Of a stretch of DNA of 19,838 nt, positions 1-6,918 are shown in pieces. This DNA is from Mycolicibacterium porcinum (lineage in GTDB: Bacteria; Actinomycetota; Actinomycetes; Mycobacteriales; Mycobacteriaceae). The stretch's first letter is position 1. The number at the start of each line of letters is the position of its first letter. The position numbers were made by a program, and so were the translations under genes. The stretch spans positions 1 through 19,838 of the forward strand of contig MSTD01000072.1 in NCBI GenBank assembly GCA_001942045.1, given 5' to 3'. The notes under the pieces are model-generated. The model saw nothing but the letters and a program-made list of their open reading frames with translations, had not been told where the DNA came from and searched no databases.

Positions 1-1
1 C

Positions 2-340
2 ACCACGACCACGCGTGCGCCGCGGCCCATCCCGCCGCCCAGCACGGCCCCTCCGACGGAGGTCTCACCCGGGCCGACCGAGACCGTCACCTACGAGGTC
101 ACCGGTGAGGGCCGGGCCATCAACATCACCTATCTGGACACCGGCAACATGCTGCAGACCGAGTTCAACGTGCCACTGCCATGGAGCAAGCAGGTGGAAC
201 TCGCCGCACCCGCGACCGAGACCGCCAGCGTGAGCGTGGTGAACTTCGGCCCCGACGTGGCCTGCACGGTGAGCGTCAACGGCGTGCAGACCCAGCACCG
301 CACCGGGTCGGGCATCACGATCTGCGTCGGGACGCCCTGA
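2..340 (+). CDS. MmpS-like proline-rich membrane protein, C-terminal part (5' end outside window)
   Basis: The reading frame is open from base 2 and ends at TGA 338-340, giving about 112 residues of a C-terminus. It opens with a Thr/Pro-rich linker (TTTTRAPRPIPPPST), then a compact beta-rich domain with YEVTGEGRAINITYLD, a Trp, and two cysteines (DVACTV and ITICVG) that could form a disulfide. This pattern resembles the exported domain of MmpS-family proteins, small mycobacterial membrane-anchored partners of MmpL transporters. The position, convergent with an MFS gene and two genes before cmrA, matches M. tuberculosis Rv2507, described as a proline-rich membrane protein. The N-terminal transmembrane segment expected for the family lies outside the window. 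No MmpL gene is adjacent. Fold assignment is moderately sure; function is unknown. Confidence 0.75.
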   Translation, partial: TTTTRAPRPIPPPSTAPPTEVSPGPTETVTYEVTGEGRAINITYLDTGNMLQTEFNVPLPWSKQVELAAPATETASVSVVNFGPDVACTVSVNGVQTQHRTGSGITICVGTP

Positions 341-356
341 GCCCGACGGCTCAGGG
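335..356. terminator. Bidirectional hairpin containing both convergent stop codons
   Basis: CCCTGAGCC (335-343) pairs perfectly with GGCTCAGGG (348-356) around a 4-nt CGAC loop. The TGA of the plus-strand gene lies in one arm and the stop of the minus-strand gene in the other. There is no T-tract, as is common for mycobacterial terminator hairpins. Termination is inferred from position and stem strength. Confidence 0.6.
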
Positions 357-1658
357 AGCCGGTACCGCTGGGCCAGGGTGCCGCGCGGGCACCCGCACGG
401 CGAGCATGCCCGCGAGCCCGACGGCCAACACGAGGACCAGGCCGCCCATCCCGGCGCGGTCGGCGCCGAAGAAGTCGATGAAGGTGAAGAACAGCCACGG
501 GGCCAGGAACGAGGCAGCGCGTCCGACCGTCGTGTAGAGCCCGAACGCCACGCCTTCCTTGCCGTCCGCGGTGATCCGCAGCATCAGGTTGCGTGCCGCG
601 GACAGCGTCGGCCCGATGAACAGGCACAACAGCAGGCCGCACACCCAGAAGGCCACCGGTCCGGACAGCACCAGCAGCGCCAACCCCACCGCGATCAGGC
701 AGACCAGCGATCCGACGATGACCGGCTTGGAACCCACCCGATCGTCGAGCATGCCACCGGTGACGGCCCCGACCGCCGCGATCACGCAGGCACTGATCCC
801 GAACAACAGCACGTCCGCCTGCGAGATGCCGTAGACGTTGACGCCCAGCACCGCGCCGAACGCGAAGACCCCGGCCAGCCCGTCGCGGAACACCGCGCTC
901 GCCACCAGGTAGTAGACGACGTTGTGGTCGCGTTGCCATTCGCCGCGGATCTCGGTCCACAACTTGCGGTAGGCGCCGAAGAAGCCGATGCGTTCGGCCG
1001 GGGCGACATCGGTCACCTTCGGCACCATCACGAAGATCGGCAGCGCGAACAACACGAACCAGACCGCGGTGAGCAGCATCACCGCCCGCACGTTCTGCCC
1101 GTCTGCGGCCGGAATGCCCAGCAGCCCACGGGTCTCCCCGTCTCCGGCGATGAACCCCACATAGGCCAGCAGCAACAGCACCACACTGCCCCCGTAGCCC
1201 AGCGCCAGGCCCAGCCCCGAGATCCGGCCGGACGTGTTGGGTGTGGACAGCTGCCGCAGCATGGCGTTGTACGGCACGGTGGCCAGCTCATTGCAGGCTG
1301 CGGTGCACGCCAGCAGTACGAGGCCGGGCATCAGGTAGCGGTGGTCGTCCCGGATCAGGCTCATCGCCGCCGTGAACGCCACGGCCGCTCCGGTCATCAC
1401 GGCCAGCACCCGGCGGCGTCGCTGCGGGGCGTCGACCCAGATGCCGGTGACCGGGGCCAGCAGGGCCACCACCAGACCGGCGACCGTCATGGCGCGGCCC
1501 AGCCAACTGGCCGGCGTGGTGTCTCCGGGCAGTCCCGCTCCGACGCTGCCGGTCAGGTACACCGAGAAGACGAACGTGACGACGATGGCGTTGAGGCCCG
1601 TCGCACCGCAGTCCCACAATGCCCACGCGAGCACCCTCGCTCGCCCTGGGTTCGTCAT
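351..1658 (-). CDS. Major facilitator superfamily protein, UMF1/Atg22-like
   Basis: This 435-aa protein is strongly hydrophobic throughout, consistent with about 12 membrane helices. Its first segment, ALWDCGATGLNAIVVTFVF, resembles the opening helix signature of the UMF1/Atg22-like branch of the MFS. A cytoplasmic charged loop near the middle (ERIGFFGAYRKLWTEIRGE) separates the two halves. The size and place match Rv2508c, an integral membrane protein of unknown substrate. I chose ATG at 1658, not an in-frame start about 200 bases upstream, because the longer form would run through the divergent cmrA gene and add a non-hydrophobic tail. A TAGGGT -10 element 7 nt before the ATG also fits a leaderless start. 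It converges on the MmpS-like gene. The substrate cannot be read from sequence. Confidence 0.85.
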   Translation of the reverse strand: MTNPGRARVLAWALWDCGATGLNAIVVTFVFSVYLTGSVGAGLPGDTTPASWLGRAMTVAGLVVALLAPVTGIWVDAPQRRRRVLAVMTGAAVAFTAAMSLIRDDHRYLMPGLVLLACTAACNELATVPYNAMLRQLSTPNTSGRISGLGLALGYGGSVVLLLLAYVGFIAGDGETRGLLGIPAADGQNVRAVMLLTAVWFVLFALPIFVMVPKVTDVAPAERIGFFGAYRKLWTEIRGEWQRDHNVVYYLVASAVFRDGLAGVFAFGAVLGVNVYGISQADVLLFGISACVIAAVGAVTGGMLDDRVGSKPVIVGSLVCLIAVGLALLVLSGPVAFWVCGLLLCLFIGPTLSAARNLMLRITADGKEGVAFGLYTTVGRAASFLAPWLFFTFIDFFGADRAGMGGLVLVLAVGLAGMLAVRVPARHPGPAVPAP

Positions 1659-1665
1659 GCCCGCC

Positions 1666-1671
1666 ACCCTA
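1666..1671 (-). promoter_or_regulatory. -10 element of leaderless promoter for the MFS gene
   Basis: On the minus strand TAGGGT (TANNNT) is followed by exactly 7 nt and then ATG, so the transcript should start at or next to the start codon. No Shine-Dalgarno sequence is present, which supports leaderless initiation. Confidence 0.55.
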
Positions 1672-1688
1672 TGGCCTCGCGCTCCTCT

Positions 1689-1694
1689 TAGGAT
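1689..1694 (+). promoter_or_regulatory. -10 element of leaderless promoter for cmrA
   Basis: TAGGAT is followed by 7 nt and ATG 1702, with no Shine-Dalgarno sequence. It sits back to back with the MFS promoter, so two promoters share 43 bp. Confidence 0.6.
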
Positions 1695-1701
1695 TGGCCG
1701 C

Positions 1702-2508
1702 ATGCCCGTACCCGCACCCAGTCCGGATGCCCGTGCCGTCGTCACCGGCGCCTCGCAGAACATCGGCGAAGCGTTGGCCACCGAACTCGCTGCCCGCGGC
1801 CACAACCTGATCATCACCGCGCGCCGCGAGGAGGTGCTGGCATCCCTGGCGCAGCGCCTCACCGAGCGTTACGGGGTGACCGTCGAGGTGCGAGCCGTCG
1901 ATCTCACCGATCCCGCCGCGCGGGCGACGCTGTGCGACGAGCTGGCCTCCCGCGAGATCTCGATCCTGTGCGCCAATGCGGGTACCGCGACGTTCGGCCC
2001 GGTGATCGACCTCGACCCGGCCGGCGAGAAGGCCCAGGTGCAGCTCAACGTCCTCGGCGTGCACGACCTGGTGCTGGCCGTGCTGCCCGGAATGGTCAAG
2101 CGCGGCTCCGGCGGCATCCTGATCTCGGGATCGGCGGCAGGCAACTCGCCCATCCCCAACAACGCCACCTACGCGGCATCCAAGGCGTTCGCCAACACGT
2201 TCAGCGAATCGCTGCGCGGCGAACTCAAGGGCGCGGGCGTCCACGTCACGGTGCTGGCGCCCGGCCCGGTCCGCACCGACCTGCCCGACGAGGCCGAGCA
2301 GTCCCTCGTGGAGCGGCTGATCCCCGACTTCCTGTGGATCTCAACCGAATACACCGCCAAGCTGTCACTCGACGGCCTGGAGAAGAACAAGATGCGCGTG
2401 GTCCCCGGCGTGACGTCCAAGGCCATGTCGATGGCCAGCGGCTACGCGCCGCGCGCCATCGTCACCCCGATCGTCGGCGCGGTCTACAAGAAGCTCGGCG
2501 GCGGCTAG
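1702..2508 (+). CDS. cmrA: Short-chain dehydrogenase, mycolate reductase CmrA
   Basis: The 268-aa product is a classical SDR: nucleotide-binding TGASQNIG at residues 15-22, NAG at 92-94, the catalytic serine region ISGSAAG at 141-147, and Y157-AAS-K161. Length and neighbours (UMF1-type MFS before, convergent HerA-like ATPase after, then orn) match Rv2509/MSMEG_4722. From established work that protein and corynebacterial CmrA reduce the beta-keto group of the condensed alpha-alkyl beta-ketoester, the final step giving mature mycolic acids. NADPH is the probable cofactor. The usual TGxxxGIG is TGASQNIG here, a tolerated variant. ATG 1702 gives the family length and is preceded by a leaderless -10. 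It is probably monocistronic, since the next gene faces it. Confidence 0.88.
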   Translation: MPVPAPSPDARAVVTGASQNIGEALATELAARGHNLIITARREEVLASLAQRLTERYGVTVEVRAVDLTDPAARATLCDELASREISILCANAGTATFGPVIDLDPAGEKAQVQLNVLGVHDLVLAVLPGMVKRGSGGILISGSAAGNSPIPNNATYAASKAFANTFSESLRGELKGAGVHVTVLAPGPVRTDLPDEAEQSLVERLIPDFLWISTEYTAKLSLDGLEKNKMRVVPGVTSKAMSMASGYAPRAIVTPIVGAVYKKLGGG

Positions 2509-2516
2509 GCTTTGGC

Positions 2517-2592
2517 GCTGCTCGCGCCGCTGCTCGCGCCGATTTCGACACCAGGGCTGCTGATCTCGCGGATCACGACCCTCTTGTCGAAA
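2517..2592. repeat. 12-bp tandem duplication and flanking inverted repeat
   Basis: The 12-mer GCTGCTCGCGCC occurs twice in tandem (2517-2528, 2529-2540). It is followed by an 8-bp inverted repeat, TTTCGACA (2543-2550) with TGTCGAAA (2585-2592), which could fold as a long-loop hairpin. Both lie between the convergent ends of cmrA and the HerA-like gene. Function is unknown; they may belong to the composite element that continues at 2599. Confidence 0.55.
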
Positions 2593-2598
2593 CCGGCG

Positions 2599-2658
2599 CA
2601 GCGGCTCCAGCCTGATTCGCCGCTCAGCGGCTCCAGCCTGATTCGCCGCTCAGCGGCG
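2599..2658. repeat. REP-like element: 26-bp unit twice in tandem plus perfect palindrome
   Basis: A 26-bp unit beginning CAGCGGCTCCAG is repeated exactly at 2599-2624 and 2625-2650. It ends in CGCCGCT-C-AGCGGCG (2644-2658), a 7-bp perfect stem around one base. The stop codon of the minus-strand HerA-like gene (2650-2652) lies inside the palindrome. A diverged copy occurs in opposite orientation near 12093. It may act as a terminator or transcript-end stabiliser for the convergent pair. Confidence 0.75.
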
Positions 2659-4221
2659 GCGGCCCGTCCCGAAGATGCTGCGGGTGATCTCCCGGCCGAT
2701 GACCGTGCCCGCCGAGCGCATGGCACTCTTGAACGCCGAGCTCTTGAGCACCTGCTCGAGCATCCCCGGTTCTTGGGGCTGCGCCGGCGCCGGCATCGCC
2801 TCGATCTCGCCCGAGGCCTCGACTCCGCCGAACCCGCCCGGATCCTCAGGCGACGGCGGCGGGGCCATCTTCGCCGCCAGCCGCTCGTAGGCGGAATCTC
2901 GGTCCACGGTCTGGCCGTAGGTGGCTTGCAGCGGGCTGGCCTGTGCCGCGGTCTTGATGGCATCGTCGCCGATCGCGGCCATCAGCGACCGCGGTGCCCG
3001 CATACGGGTCCAGGCCACCGGTGTCGGGGCGCCCTGCTCGGACAGCACGGTCACGATCGCCTCGCCGATACCCAACGAGGTCAGCGCCTCCTCCAGGTCA
3101 TAGACGTCGGTCTTGGGGTAGGTGCGCACCGTCTTCGACAGCGCCTTCTGGTCGTCCGGGGTGAAGGCGCGCAACGCATGCTGCACCCGCGCACCCAGCT
3201 GTGACAGCACCTCGTTGGGCACATCGGTGGGCAGCTGCGTGCAGAAGAACACGCCGACGCCCTTCGACCGGATCAGCTTGACCGTCTGCTCGACCTGCTC
3301 CAGGAACGCCTTGGACGCGTCGGCGAACAGCAGGTGCGCCTCGTCGAAGAAGAACACGAGCTTCGGCTTGTCGACGTCGCCGACCTCGGGCAACGTGGTG
3401 AACAGATCGGCCAGCACCCACATCAGGAACGTCGAGAACATCACCGGACGCGCGGCCTGGGCTCCCAGCTCCAGCAGGCTGATGATGCCGCGGCCCTGCG
3501 CATCGGTGCGCAGCAGATCCTTGGGCTCGAGCTCCGGCTCGCCGAAGAACGTGTCGGCGCCCTCGGCCTCCAGGTTCACCAGGGCGCGCAGGATCACCCC
3601 TGCCGTCGTGGCCGACACCGCTCCCAGCGCCTTGAGCTCGGGCTTTCCTTCATCGCTAGTGAGGAACTGGATCACCGACCGGAGGTCCTTGATGTCCAGC
3701 AGCGGCAGGCCCTTCTGATCGGCCCAATGGAAGATCAGGCCGAGCGTCGACTCCTGAGTTGCATTGAGGCCCAACACTTTCGACAGCAGAATCGGGCCGA
3801 AGCTGGTGATGGTGGCGCGCACCGGCACCCCGATGCCCTCGGTGCCCAGCGACAGGAACTCCACCGGGAACGCGGTCGGCGTCCAGGTGTCACCGGTGTC
3901 CTTGGCGCGCTGTTGAATCTTGTCGTTGTCCTCGCCGGGCTTCGACAGCCCCGACAGGTCACCTTTCACGTCGGCCATCACCACCGGGACGCCTGCCGCC
4001 GACAACTGCTCCGCGATCACCTGCAGCGTCTTGGTCTTGCCGGTACCGGTGGCACCCGCGATCAACCCGTGCCGGTTGACCGTCGCCAACGGGATGCGAA
4101 CCTGCGCCGCCGGGTCGACGGCACCGTCGACTACAACGGTGCCCAGCTCCAAAGCCTGGCCTTCGACTGCGTAACCGGCAGCGATCTGCTGCGCGGGGGT
4201 GGCTGTCGATTCGGTGGTCAT
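2650..4221 (-). CDS. HerA-like P-loop ATPase (DUF853 family)
   Basis: The 523-aa protein has Walker A GATGTGKT at residues 56-63, Walker B LVFFFDEAH at about 288-296, and FFCTQLPTDVP at 325-335, which is probably a sensor motif. These are typical of the HerA/FtsK-like DUF853 ATPases, whose cellular role is not well established; nucleic-acid translocation is inferred from the fold. The C-terminal 80 residues are Pro/Gly/Ala-rich and end in a basic tail (RSIFGTGRRR). The start at 4221 is set by a strong Shine-Dalgarno, GGGAGGA, on the minus strand opposite 4229-4235. A longer upstream in-frame extension is rejected because it overlaps orn entirely. Size and place match Rv2510c. It is divergent from orn and convergent with cmrA. 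Confidence 0.88.
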   Translation of the reverse strand: MTTESTATPAQQIAAGYAVEGQALELGTVVVDGAVDPAAQVRIPLATVNRHGLIAGATGTGKTKTLQVIAEQLSAAGVPVVMADVKGDLSGLSKPGEDNDKIQQRAKDTGDTWTPTAFPVEFLSLGTEGIGVPVRATITSFGPILLSKVLGLNATQESTLGLIFHWADQKGLPLLDIKDLRSVIQFLTSDEGKPELKALGAVSATTAGVILRALVNLEAEGADTFFGEPELEPKDLLRTDAQGRGIISLLELGAQAARPVMFSTFLMWVLADLFTTLPEVGDVDKPKLVFFFDEAHLLFADASKAFLEQVEQTVKLIRSKGVGVFFCTQLPTDVPNEVLSQLGARVQHALRAFTPDDQKALSKTVRTYPKTDVYDLEEALTSLGIGEAIVTVLSEQGAPTPVAWTRMRAPRSLMAAIGDDAIKTAAQASPLQATYGQTVDRDSAYERLAAKMAPPPSPEDPGGFGGVEASGEIEAMPAPAQPQEPGMLEQVLKSSAFKSAMRSAGTVIGREITRSIFGTGRRR

Positions 4222-4324
4222 GCCGCGGTCCTCCCAGTTGTCGCGAACGAGCCAATCGGGGTCTGACACTACTTGCCGGGCGGCGCGCGCGGTGGGTGTG
4301 ACGGCTCGTCGCGCGGCGTAGGAA

Positions 4325-4330
4325 TACTGT
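4325..4330 (+). promoter_or_regulatory. -10 element of leaderless promoter for orn
   Basis: TACTGT fits TANNNT and lies 8 nt before the GTG start of orn. No Shine-Dalgarno is visible. It supports the short GTG start over an upstream ATG in the same frame. Confidence 0.5.
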
Positions 4331-4338
4331 GGATCTTC

Positions 4339-4986
4339 GTGCGAGACGAACTGGTATGGATCGACTGCGAGATGACCGGCCTGGACCTCAAGTCCGATCG
4401 GCTGATCGAGATCGCGGTTCTGGTCACCGACGCGGACCTGAACATCCTCGGCGACGGCCTGGACGTGGTCATTCACACCGACGACGAGGCCTTGTCGTCC
4501 ATGGTCGACGTGGTCAAGACGATGCACACCCGGTCCGGGTTGATCGAAGAAGTCCGAGCGTCGACCGTCGATGTGGCCACCGCCGAAGAGATGGTGCTCG
4601 ATTACATCCGCGGACACGTCAAGACGGCCAAGGCCGCTCCCCTGGCCGGCAACTCGATCGCCACCGACCGCGGCTTCATCGCCCGCGACATGCCCAAACT
4701 GGACGATTACCTGCACTACCGGATGATCGACGTCAGCTCGATCAAGGAGCTGTGCCGCCGTTGGTACCCGCGGATCTACTTCGGCCAGCCCGAAAAAGGC
4801 CTCGCCCACCGCGCCCTGGCCGATATCCACGAGTCGATCCGTGAACTCAAGTACTACCGCTCGACCGCGTTCGTCGCCCAGCCCGGGCCGTCTACCAGCG
4901 ACATTGCCGCGATCGCGGCCGAGCTCGGCCCGCCGAAGGATGACTCGCCAGAAACCGATTCGGCTGTAGAGCACCCGAGCAGTTAG
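4339..4986 (+). CDS. orn: Oligoribonuclease (DEDDh 3'-5' exonuclease)
   Basis: Orn degrades RNA di- to pentanucleotides, including the pGpG formed from c-di-GMP, to mononucleotides in the cytoplasm. The DEDDh residues are visible: D9 and E11 in WIDCEMTG, D110 in NSIATDRGF, and H157 with D162 in HRALADIH. The GTG start at 4339 gives 215 aa, the length of M. tuberculosis Orn, and begins (M)[10 protein letters not shown] as expected for the family. The longer in-frame ATG at 4273 would add an Arg/Gly-rich, non-conserved tail. The C-terminal 30 residues after the catalytic core are acidic and low in complexity, as in mycobacterial homologues. The gene is followed by tRNA-His with a 41-bp gap. Confidence 0.95.
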   Translation: MRDELVWIDCEMTGLDLKSDRLIEIAVLVTDADLNILGDGLDVVIHTDDEALSSMVDVVKTMHTRSGLIEEVRASTVDVATAEEMVLDYIRGHVKTAKAAPLAGNSIATDRGFIARDMPKLDDYLHYRMIDVSSIKELCRRWYPRIYFGQPEKGLAHRALADIHESIRELKYYRSTAFVAQPGPSTSDIAAIAAELGPPKDDSPETDSAVEHPSS

Positions 4987-5027
4987 TATCTACGAGCCGC
5001 ATACGCTCCAGAGGCGCGAGCGGCGAT

Positions 5028-5101
5028 GGTGGCTGTAGTTCAGTTGGTAGAGCACCAGGTTGTGATCCTGGCTGTCGCGGGTTCGAGTCCCGTCAGCCAC
5101 C
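5028..5101 (+). tRNA. hisT: tRNA-His (anticodon GTG)
   Basis: The acceptor arm GTGGCTG (5029-5035) pairs with CAGCCAC (5094-5100). G5028 can serve as the extra G-1 opposite discriminator C5101, a histidine tRNA hallmark. The anticodon loop TTGTGAT holds GTG at 5062-5064, and the T-arm carries GGGTTCGAGTCCC. No CCA is encoded. In M. tuberculosis hisT likewise follows orn. Confidence 0.97.
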
Positions 5102-5112
5102 CCGATAACGGG

Positions 5113-5140
5113 AACGCCGTCTGCGCAAGCAGACGGCGTT
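5113..5140. terminator. Strong hairpin terminator after tRNA-His
   Basis: A perfect 12-bp stem (5113-5124 with 5129-5140) closes a GCAA tetraloop of the stable GNRA class. It is followed by CTTGGTTTCGG, moderately T-rich. It can serve tRNA-His on the plus strand and the convergent PPE gene on the minus strand. Confidence 0.85.
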
Positions 5141-5161
5141 CTTGGTTTCGGCGCAGAGAGC

Positions 5162-6622
5162 TCACACTTTCGCGTCCGGATCCCAGGTAGCCGGCAACAG
5201 CGGCACCGTTGGGCCCTCACCGAACTCGGCATCGGCCAATGCCGTCAGGCCCGTCGTCGTCGCACCCGGCTTGTCCCGCACACCGGAAAAGCCGAGCGGC
5301 CCCGCACCCCGATCCGACACCTGCGCCGGGCTCAGCGGCAGGCCGGGCTCGATGTCCATGTACTCGTTGCCGCGGCCTCGTTCCCGTATCGCCGCGCGTC
5401 GGCGTCGTCGAGCCCGCGCCTCGCGGGCCTGCTCCCCGGCCCCGGCGGCGGCCAGGTCGGGCTCCGGGGATTTGCGCTTGGCGGCGGTCGCGGATTTGGC
5501 CCCTGCCACGGCGGGGACAGCGGCGCCGGGCGAGCCAATCAAGTACGGCGGGAAGAACCCCGGTCCGCCCCCGGGTGTGCCCGATGGCGCCGGGCCGGTG
5601 GTGACGGTCGCGGTCGCCGACACACCGGTCGACGGGGCCGAGGGAGCGGAGGAGGCGATCGGGGCCGATGGGCTGCCCGGCACGGTCGATCCGACCCCGG
5701 CGGCGGGCCAGGACCCTGGATCAGCTCCGGCCGGAGCCTCCGCGGCACCGGCAGGTTCGACCGCCTGGATCGCGGCCAGGCCCGCGATCGCCCACCCGAG
5801 GTTGGCGGTCACCACGCCCAGGGCCGGCTGAATCAATGCCGGGGACAACTGGACCACGACCTGCAACAGCTGTGCGGCATGGAAGGCCATGTCGGCCAAC
5901 ACCATCGGCAGGTTGGTCAGCAGGGCAGCGGGGTCGTTCAGCAGATTGTCGATCAGCAGACCGATGTTCTCGATCTGCTCATGGCCGACTTCCAGCCACC
6001 ACCGCGGGTCGAGTGGGCTCAGGTCTCCGTGGCCATGGTCGTCGTGATCGTGGTCATGATCGCCGTCGTGGTCGTGGTCGTGGTCGTCGTGCAAGATCCT
6101 CGGCGCCGCCGGTGTAGCCGGGGTGGATGCCACCGCAGCCTCCGACACCGCCTGATAGCCCTCCATCGTGACGGCAGCCTGGATCCACATCCGCACATAG
6201 TCGGCCTCGTTCACCGCGATCGGAATGGTGTTGATCCCAAAGAAGTTGGTGGACACCAGGATTGCATTCCTGGTGTGGTTGGCGACCAGCTCGGCCAGGG
6301 TGGGCATCGCCGCCAGGGCACCGGCATACGCGCCGGCCGCGGTTTCATGCCGAGCCGCGATCGCTGCGCTGTCGGCGCTGGCCTGATGCAGCCACGCCAG
6401 ATACGGAAGATGGGCGACGACGTACCGTTCGGCGCTCGGGCCCTGCCAAGCTCCGGCCTGCACCGAACCGAGCACCATCGCGAGTTCTTCTGCCACCGCG
6501 GCATATTCGACACTCAATGATGACCACGCGCCAGCTGCGGCCAGCAGTGCACCCGGACCGGGGCCGCTGCTCAGCAATGCCGAATGCGTCTCAGGCGGCG
6601 AGGCCATCCATACCGCGGCCAT
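5162..6622 (-). CDS. PPE family protein, PPW subfamily, with His/Asp-rich insertion
   Basis: The 486-aa product has an N-terminal PPE domain (about 1-160): PPE at 9-11 within MASPPETHS, a WxG-type AWQG at 58-61, and conserved helices ([29 protein letters not shown]). The C-terminus has the PPW marks: PPYLIG near 359, a basic RRRRR stretch near 405, GFSG at 444-447 and PLLPATW (PxxPxxW) at 474-480. PPE proteins are usually secreted by type VII systems as PE-PPE pairs; no PE gene is adjacent. The unusual part is residues 178-200, with nine His alternating mostly with Asp, a likely zinc- or nickel-binding segment just after the PPE domain. A strong Shine-Dalgarno AAGGAGG sets ATG 6622; M6 is an alternative. 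A Fur-like box lies upstream. It sits next to tRNA-His in a variable interval, so acquisition by transfer is plausible. Confidence 0.9.
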   Translation of the reverse strand: MAAVWMASPPETHSALLSSGPGPGALLAAAGAWSSLSVEYAAVAEELAMVLGSVQAGAWQGPSAERYVVAHLPYLAWLHQASADSAAIAARHETAAGAYAGALAAMPTLAELVANHTRNAILVSTNFFGINTIPIAVNEADYVRMWIQAAVTMEGYQAVSEAAVASTPATPAAPRILHDDHDHDHDGDHDHDHDDHGHGDLSPLDPRWWLEVGHEQIENIGLLIDNLLNDPAALLTNLPMVLADMAFHAAQLLQVVVQLSPALIQPALGVVTANLGWAIAGLAAIQAVEPAGAAEAPAGADPGSWPAAGVGSTVPGSPSAPIASSAPSAPSTGVSATATVTTGPAPSGTPGGGPGFFPPYLIGSPGAAVPAVAGAKSATAAKRKSPEPDLAAAGAGEQAREARARRRRRAAIRERGRGNEYMDIEPGLPLSPAQVSDRGAGPLGFSGVRDKPGATTTGLTALADAEFGEGPTVPLLPATWDPDAKV

Positions 6623-6658
6623 AGAACCCTCCTTGTAGACCGGCTACCCGAAGCGTTC

Positions 6659-6664
6659 AAGTTA
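6659..6664 (-). promoter_or_regulatory. Putative -10 element of the PPE gene
   Basis: TAACTT on the minus strand (TANNNT) predicts a transcript start near 6652 and a leader of about 30 nt carrying the Shine-Dalgarno. The palindrome at 6665-6687 abuts it directly upstream. Confidence 0.4.
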
Positions 6665-6687
6665 TTGAATATGATTGTCATTATCAA
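6665..6687. promoter_or_regulatory. Putative Fur-family (Zur/Fur-like) operator
   Basis: This 23-bp AT-rich inverted repeat has arms TTGAnnATGA and TCATnnTCAA. Its inner 19 bp on the minus strand agree with the classical E. coli Fur box at 16 of 19 positions. It overlaps the spacer and -35 region of the predicted PPE promoter, a normal place for repression. The gene it precedes encodes a His-rich protein, which favours a metal-responsive regulator such as Zur. Which regulator binds cannot be decided from sequence. Confidence 0.55.
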
Positions 6688-6918
6688 TCAATTCATCGAC
6701 GACTCATAGAAAGGCCTACGGAAGCAGCGTCAGGTTGCCCAGATCGGCGAGTTCTACCGCACGGAGTACTTGTCGAGCACGGATTTTCGAACTCACGCGC
6801 CGCGAGGTGCGCAGCCCAGGCACGCCCAAGGGAGCCAAAGGCCGTGTGGCCGAACGGCCCTCACGACCTTGGAGGTATCACAACGGCCGGAGTCCCAGCC
6901 GCGAAACTGAGTTGCGGA
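6688..6918. other. Gene-poor spacer between PPE promoter and SDR gene
   Basis: These 231 bases hold no convincing gene. A minus-strand frame of about 52 codons ends at TAG 6716-6718 with ...LRAVELADLGNLTLLP, which reads like a protein C-terminus, but it has no good start and is closed upstream by TGA. It may be a gene remnant. A short hairpin, GGCCGT (6840-6845) with ACGGCC (6854-6859), lies downstream of the SDR stop and could terminate that gene. Confidence 0.3.

Noticed and set aside
1659..1862. Upstream extension of the MFS gene
   Set aside because: It would overlap the 5' part of cmrA, adds a non-hydrophobic sequence, and conflicts with the leaderless -10 beside ATG 1658.
2599..2658. 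Tandem repeat considered as a CRISPR array
   Set aside because: The two units are directly adjacent with no spacer, there are no cas genes, and the unit recurs once elsewhere as a palindromic element.
4222..4974. Upstream extension of the HerA-like gene across orn
   Set aside because: It is antisense to orn, whose catalytic motifs are clear, and a strong Shine-Dalgarno marks ATG 4221.
5078..5103. Attachment site formed by the tRNA-His 3' end
   Set aside because: I found no second copy of the tRNA 3' sequence within the window and no integrase, so an integrated element cannot be claimed.
5879..6520. Valine-rich plus-strand frame opposite the PPE gene
   Set aside because: The Val/Ile run is the complement of the His/Asp-rich codons; the minus-strand PPE reading has all family motifs.
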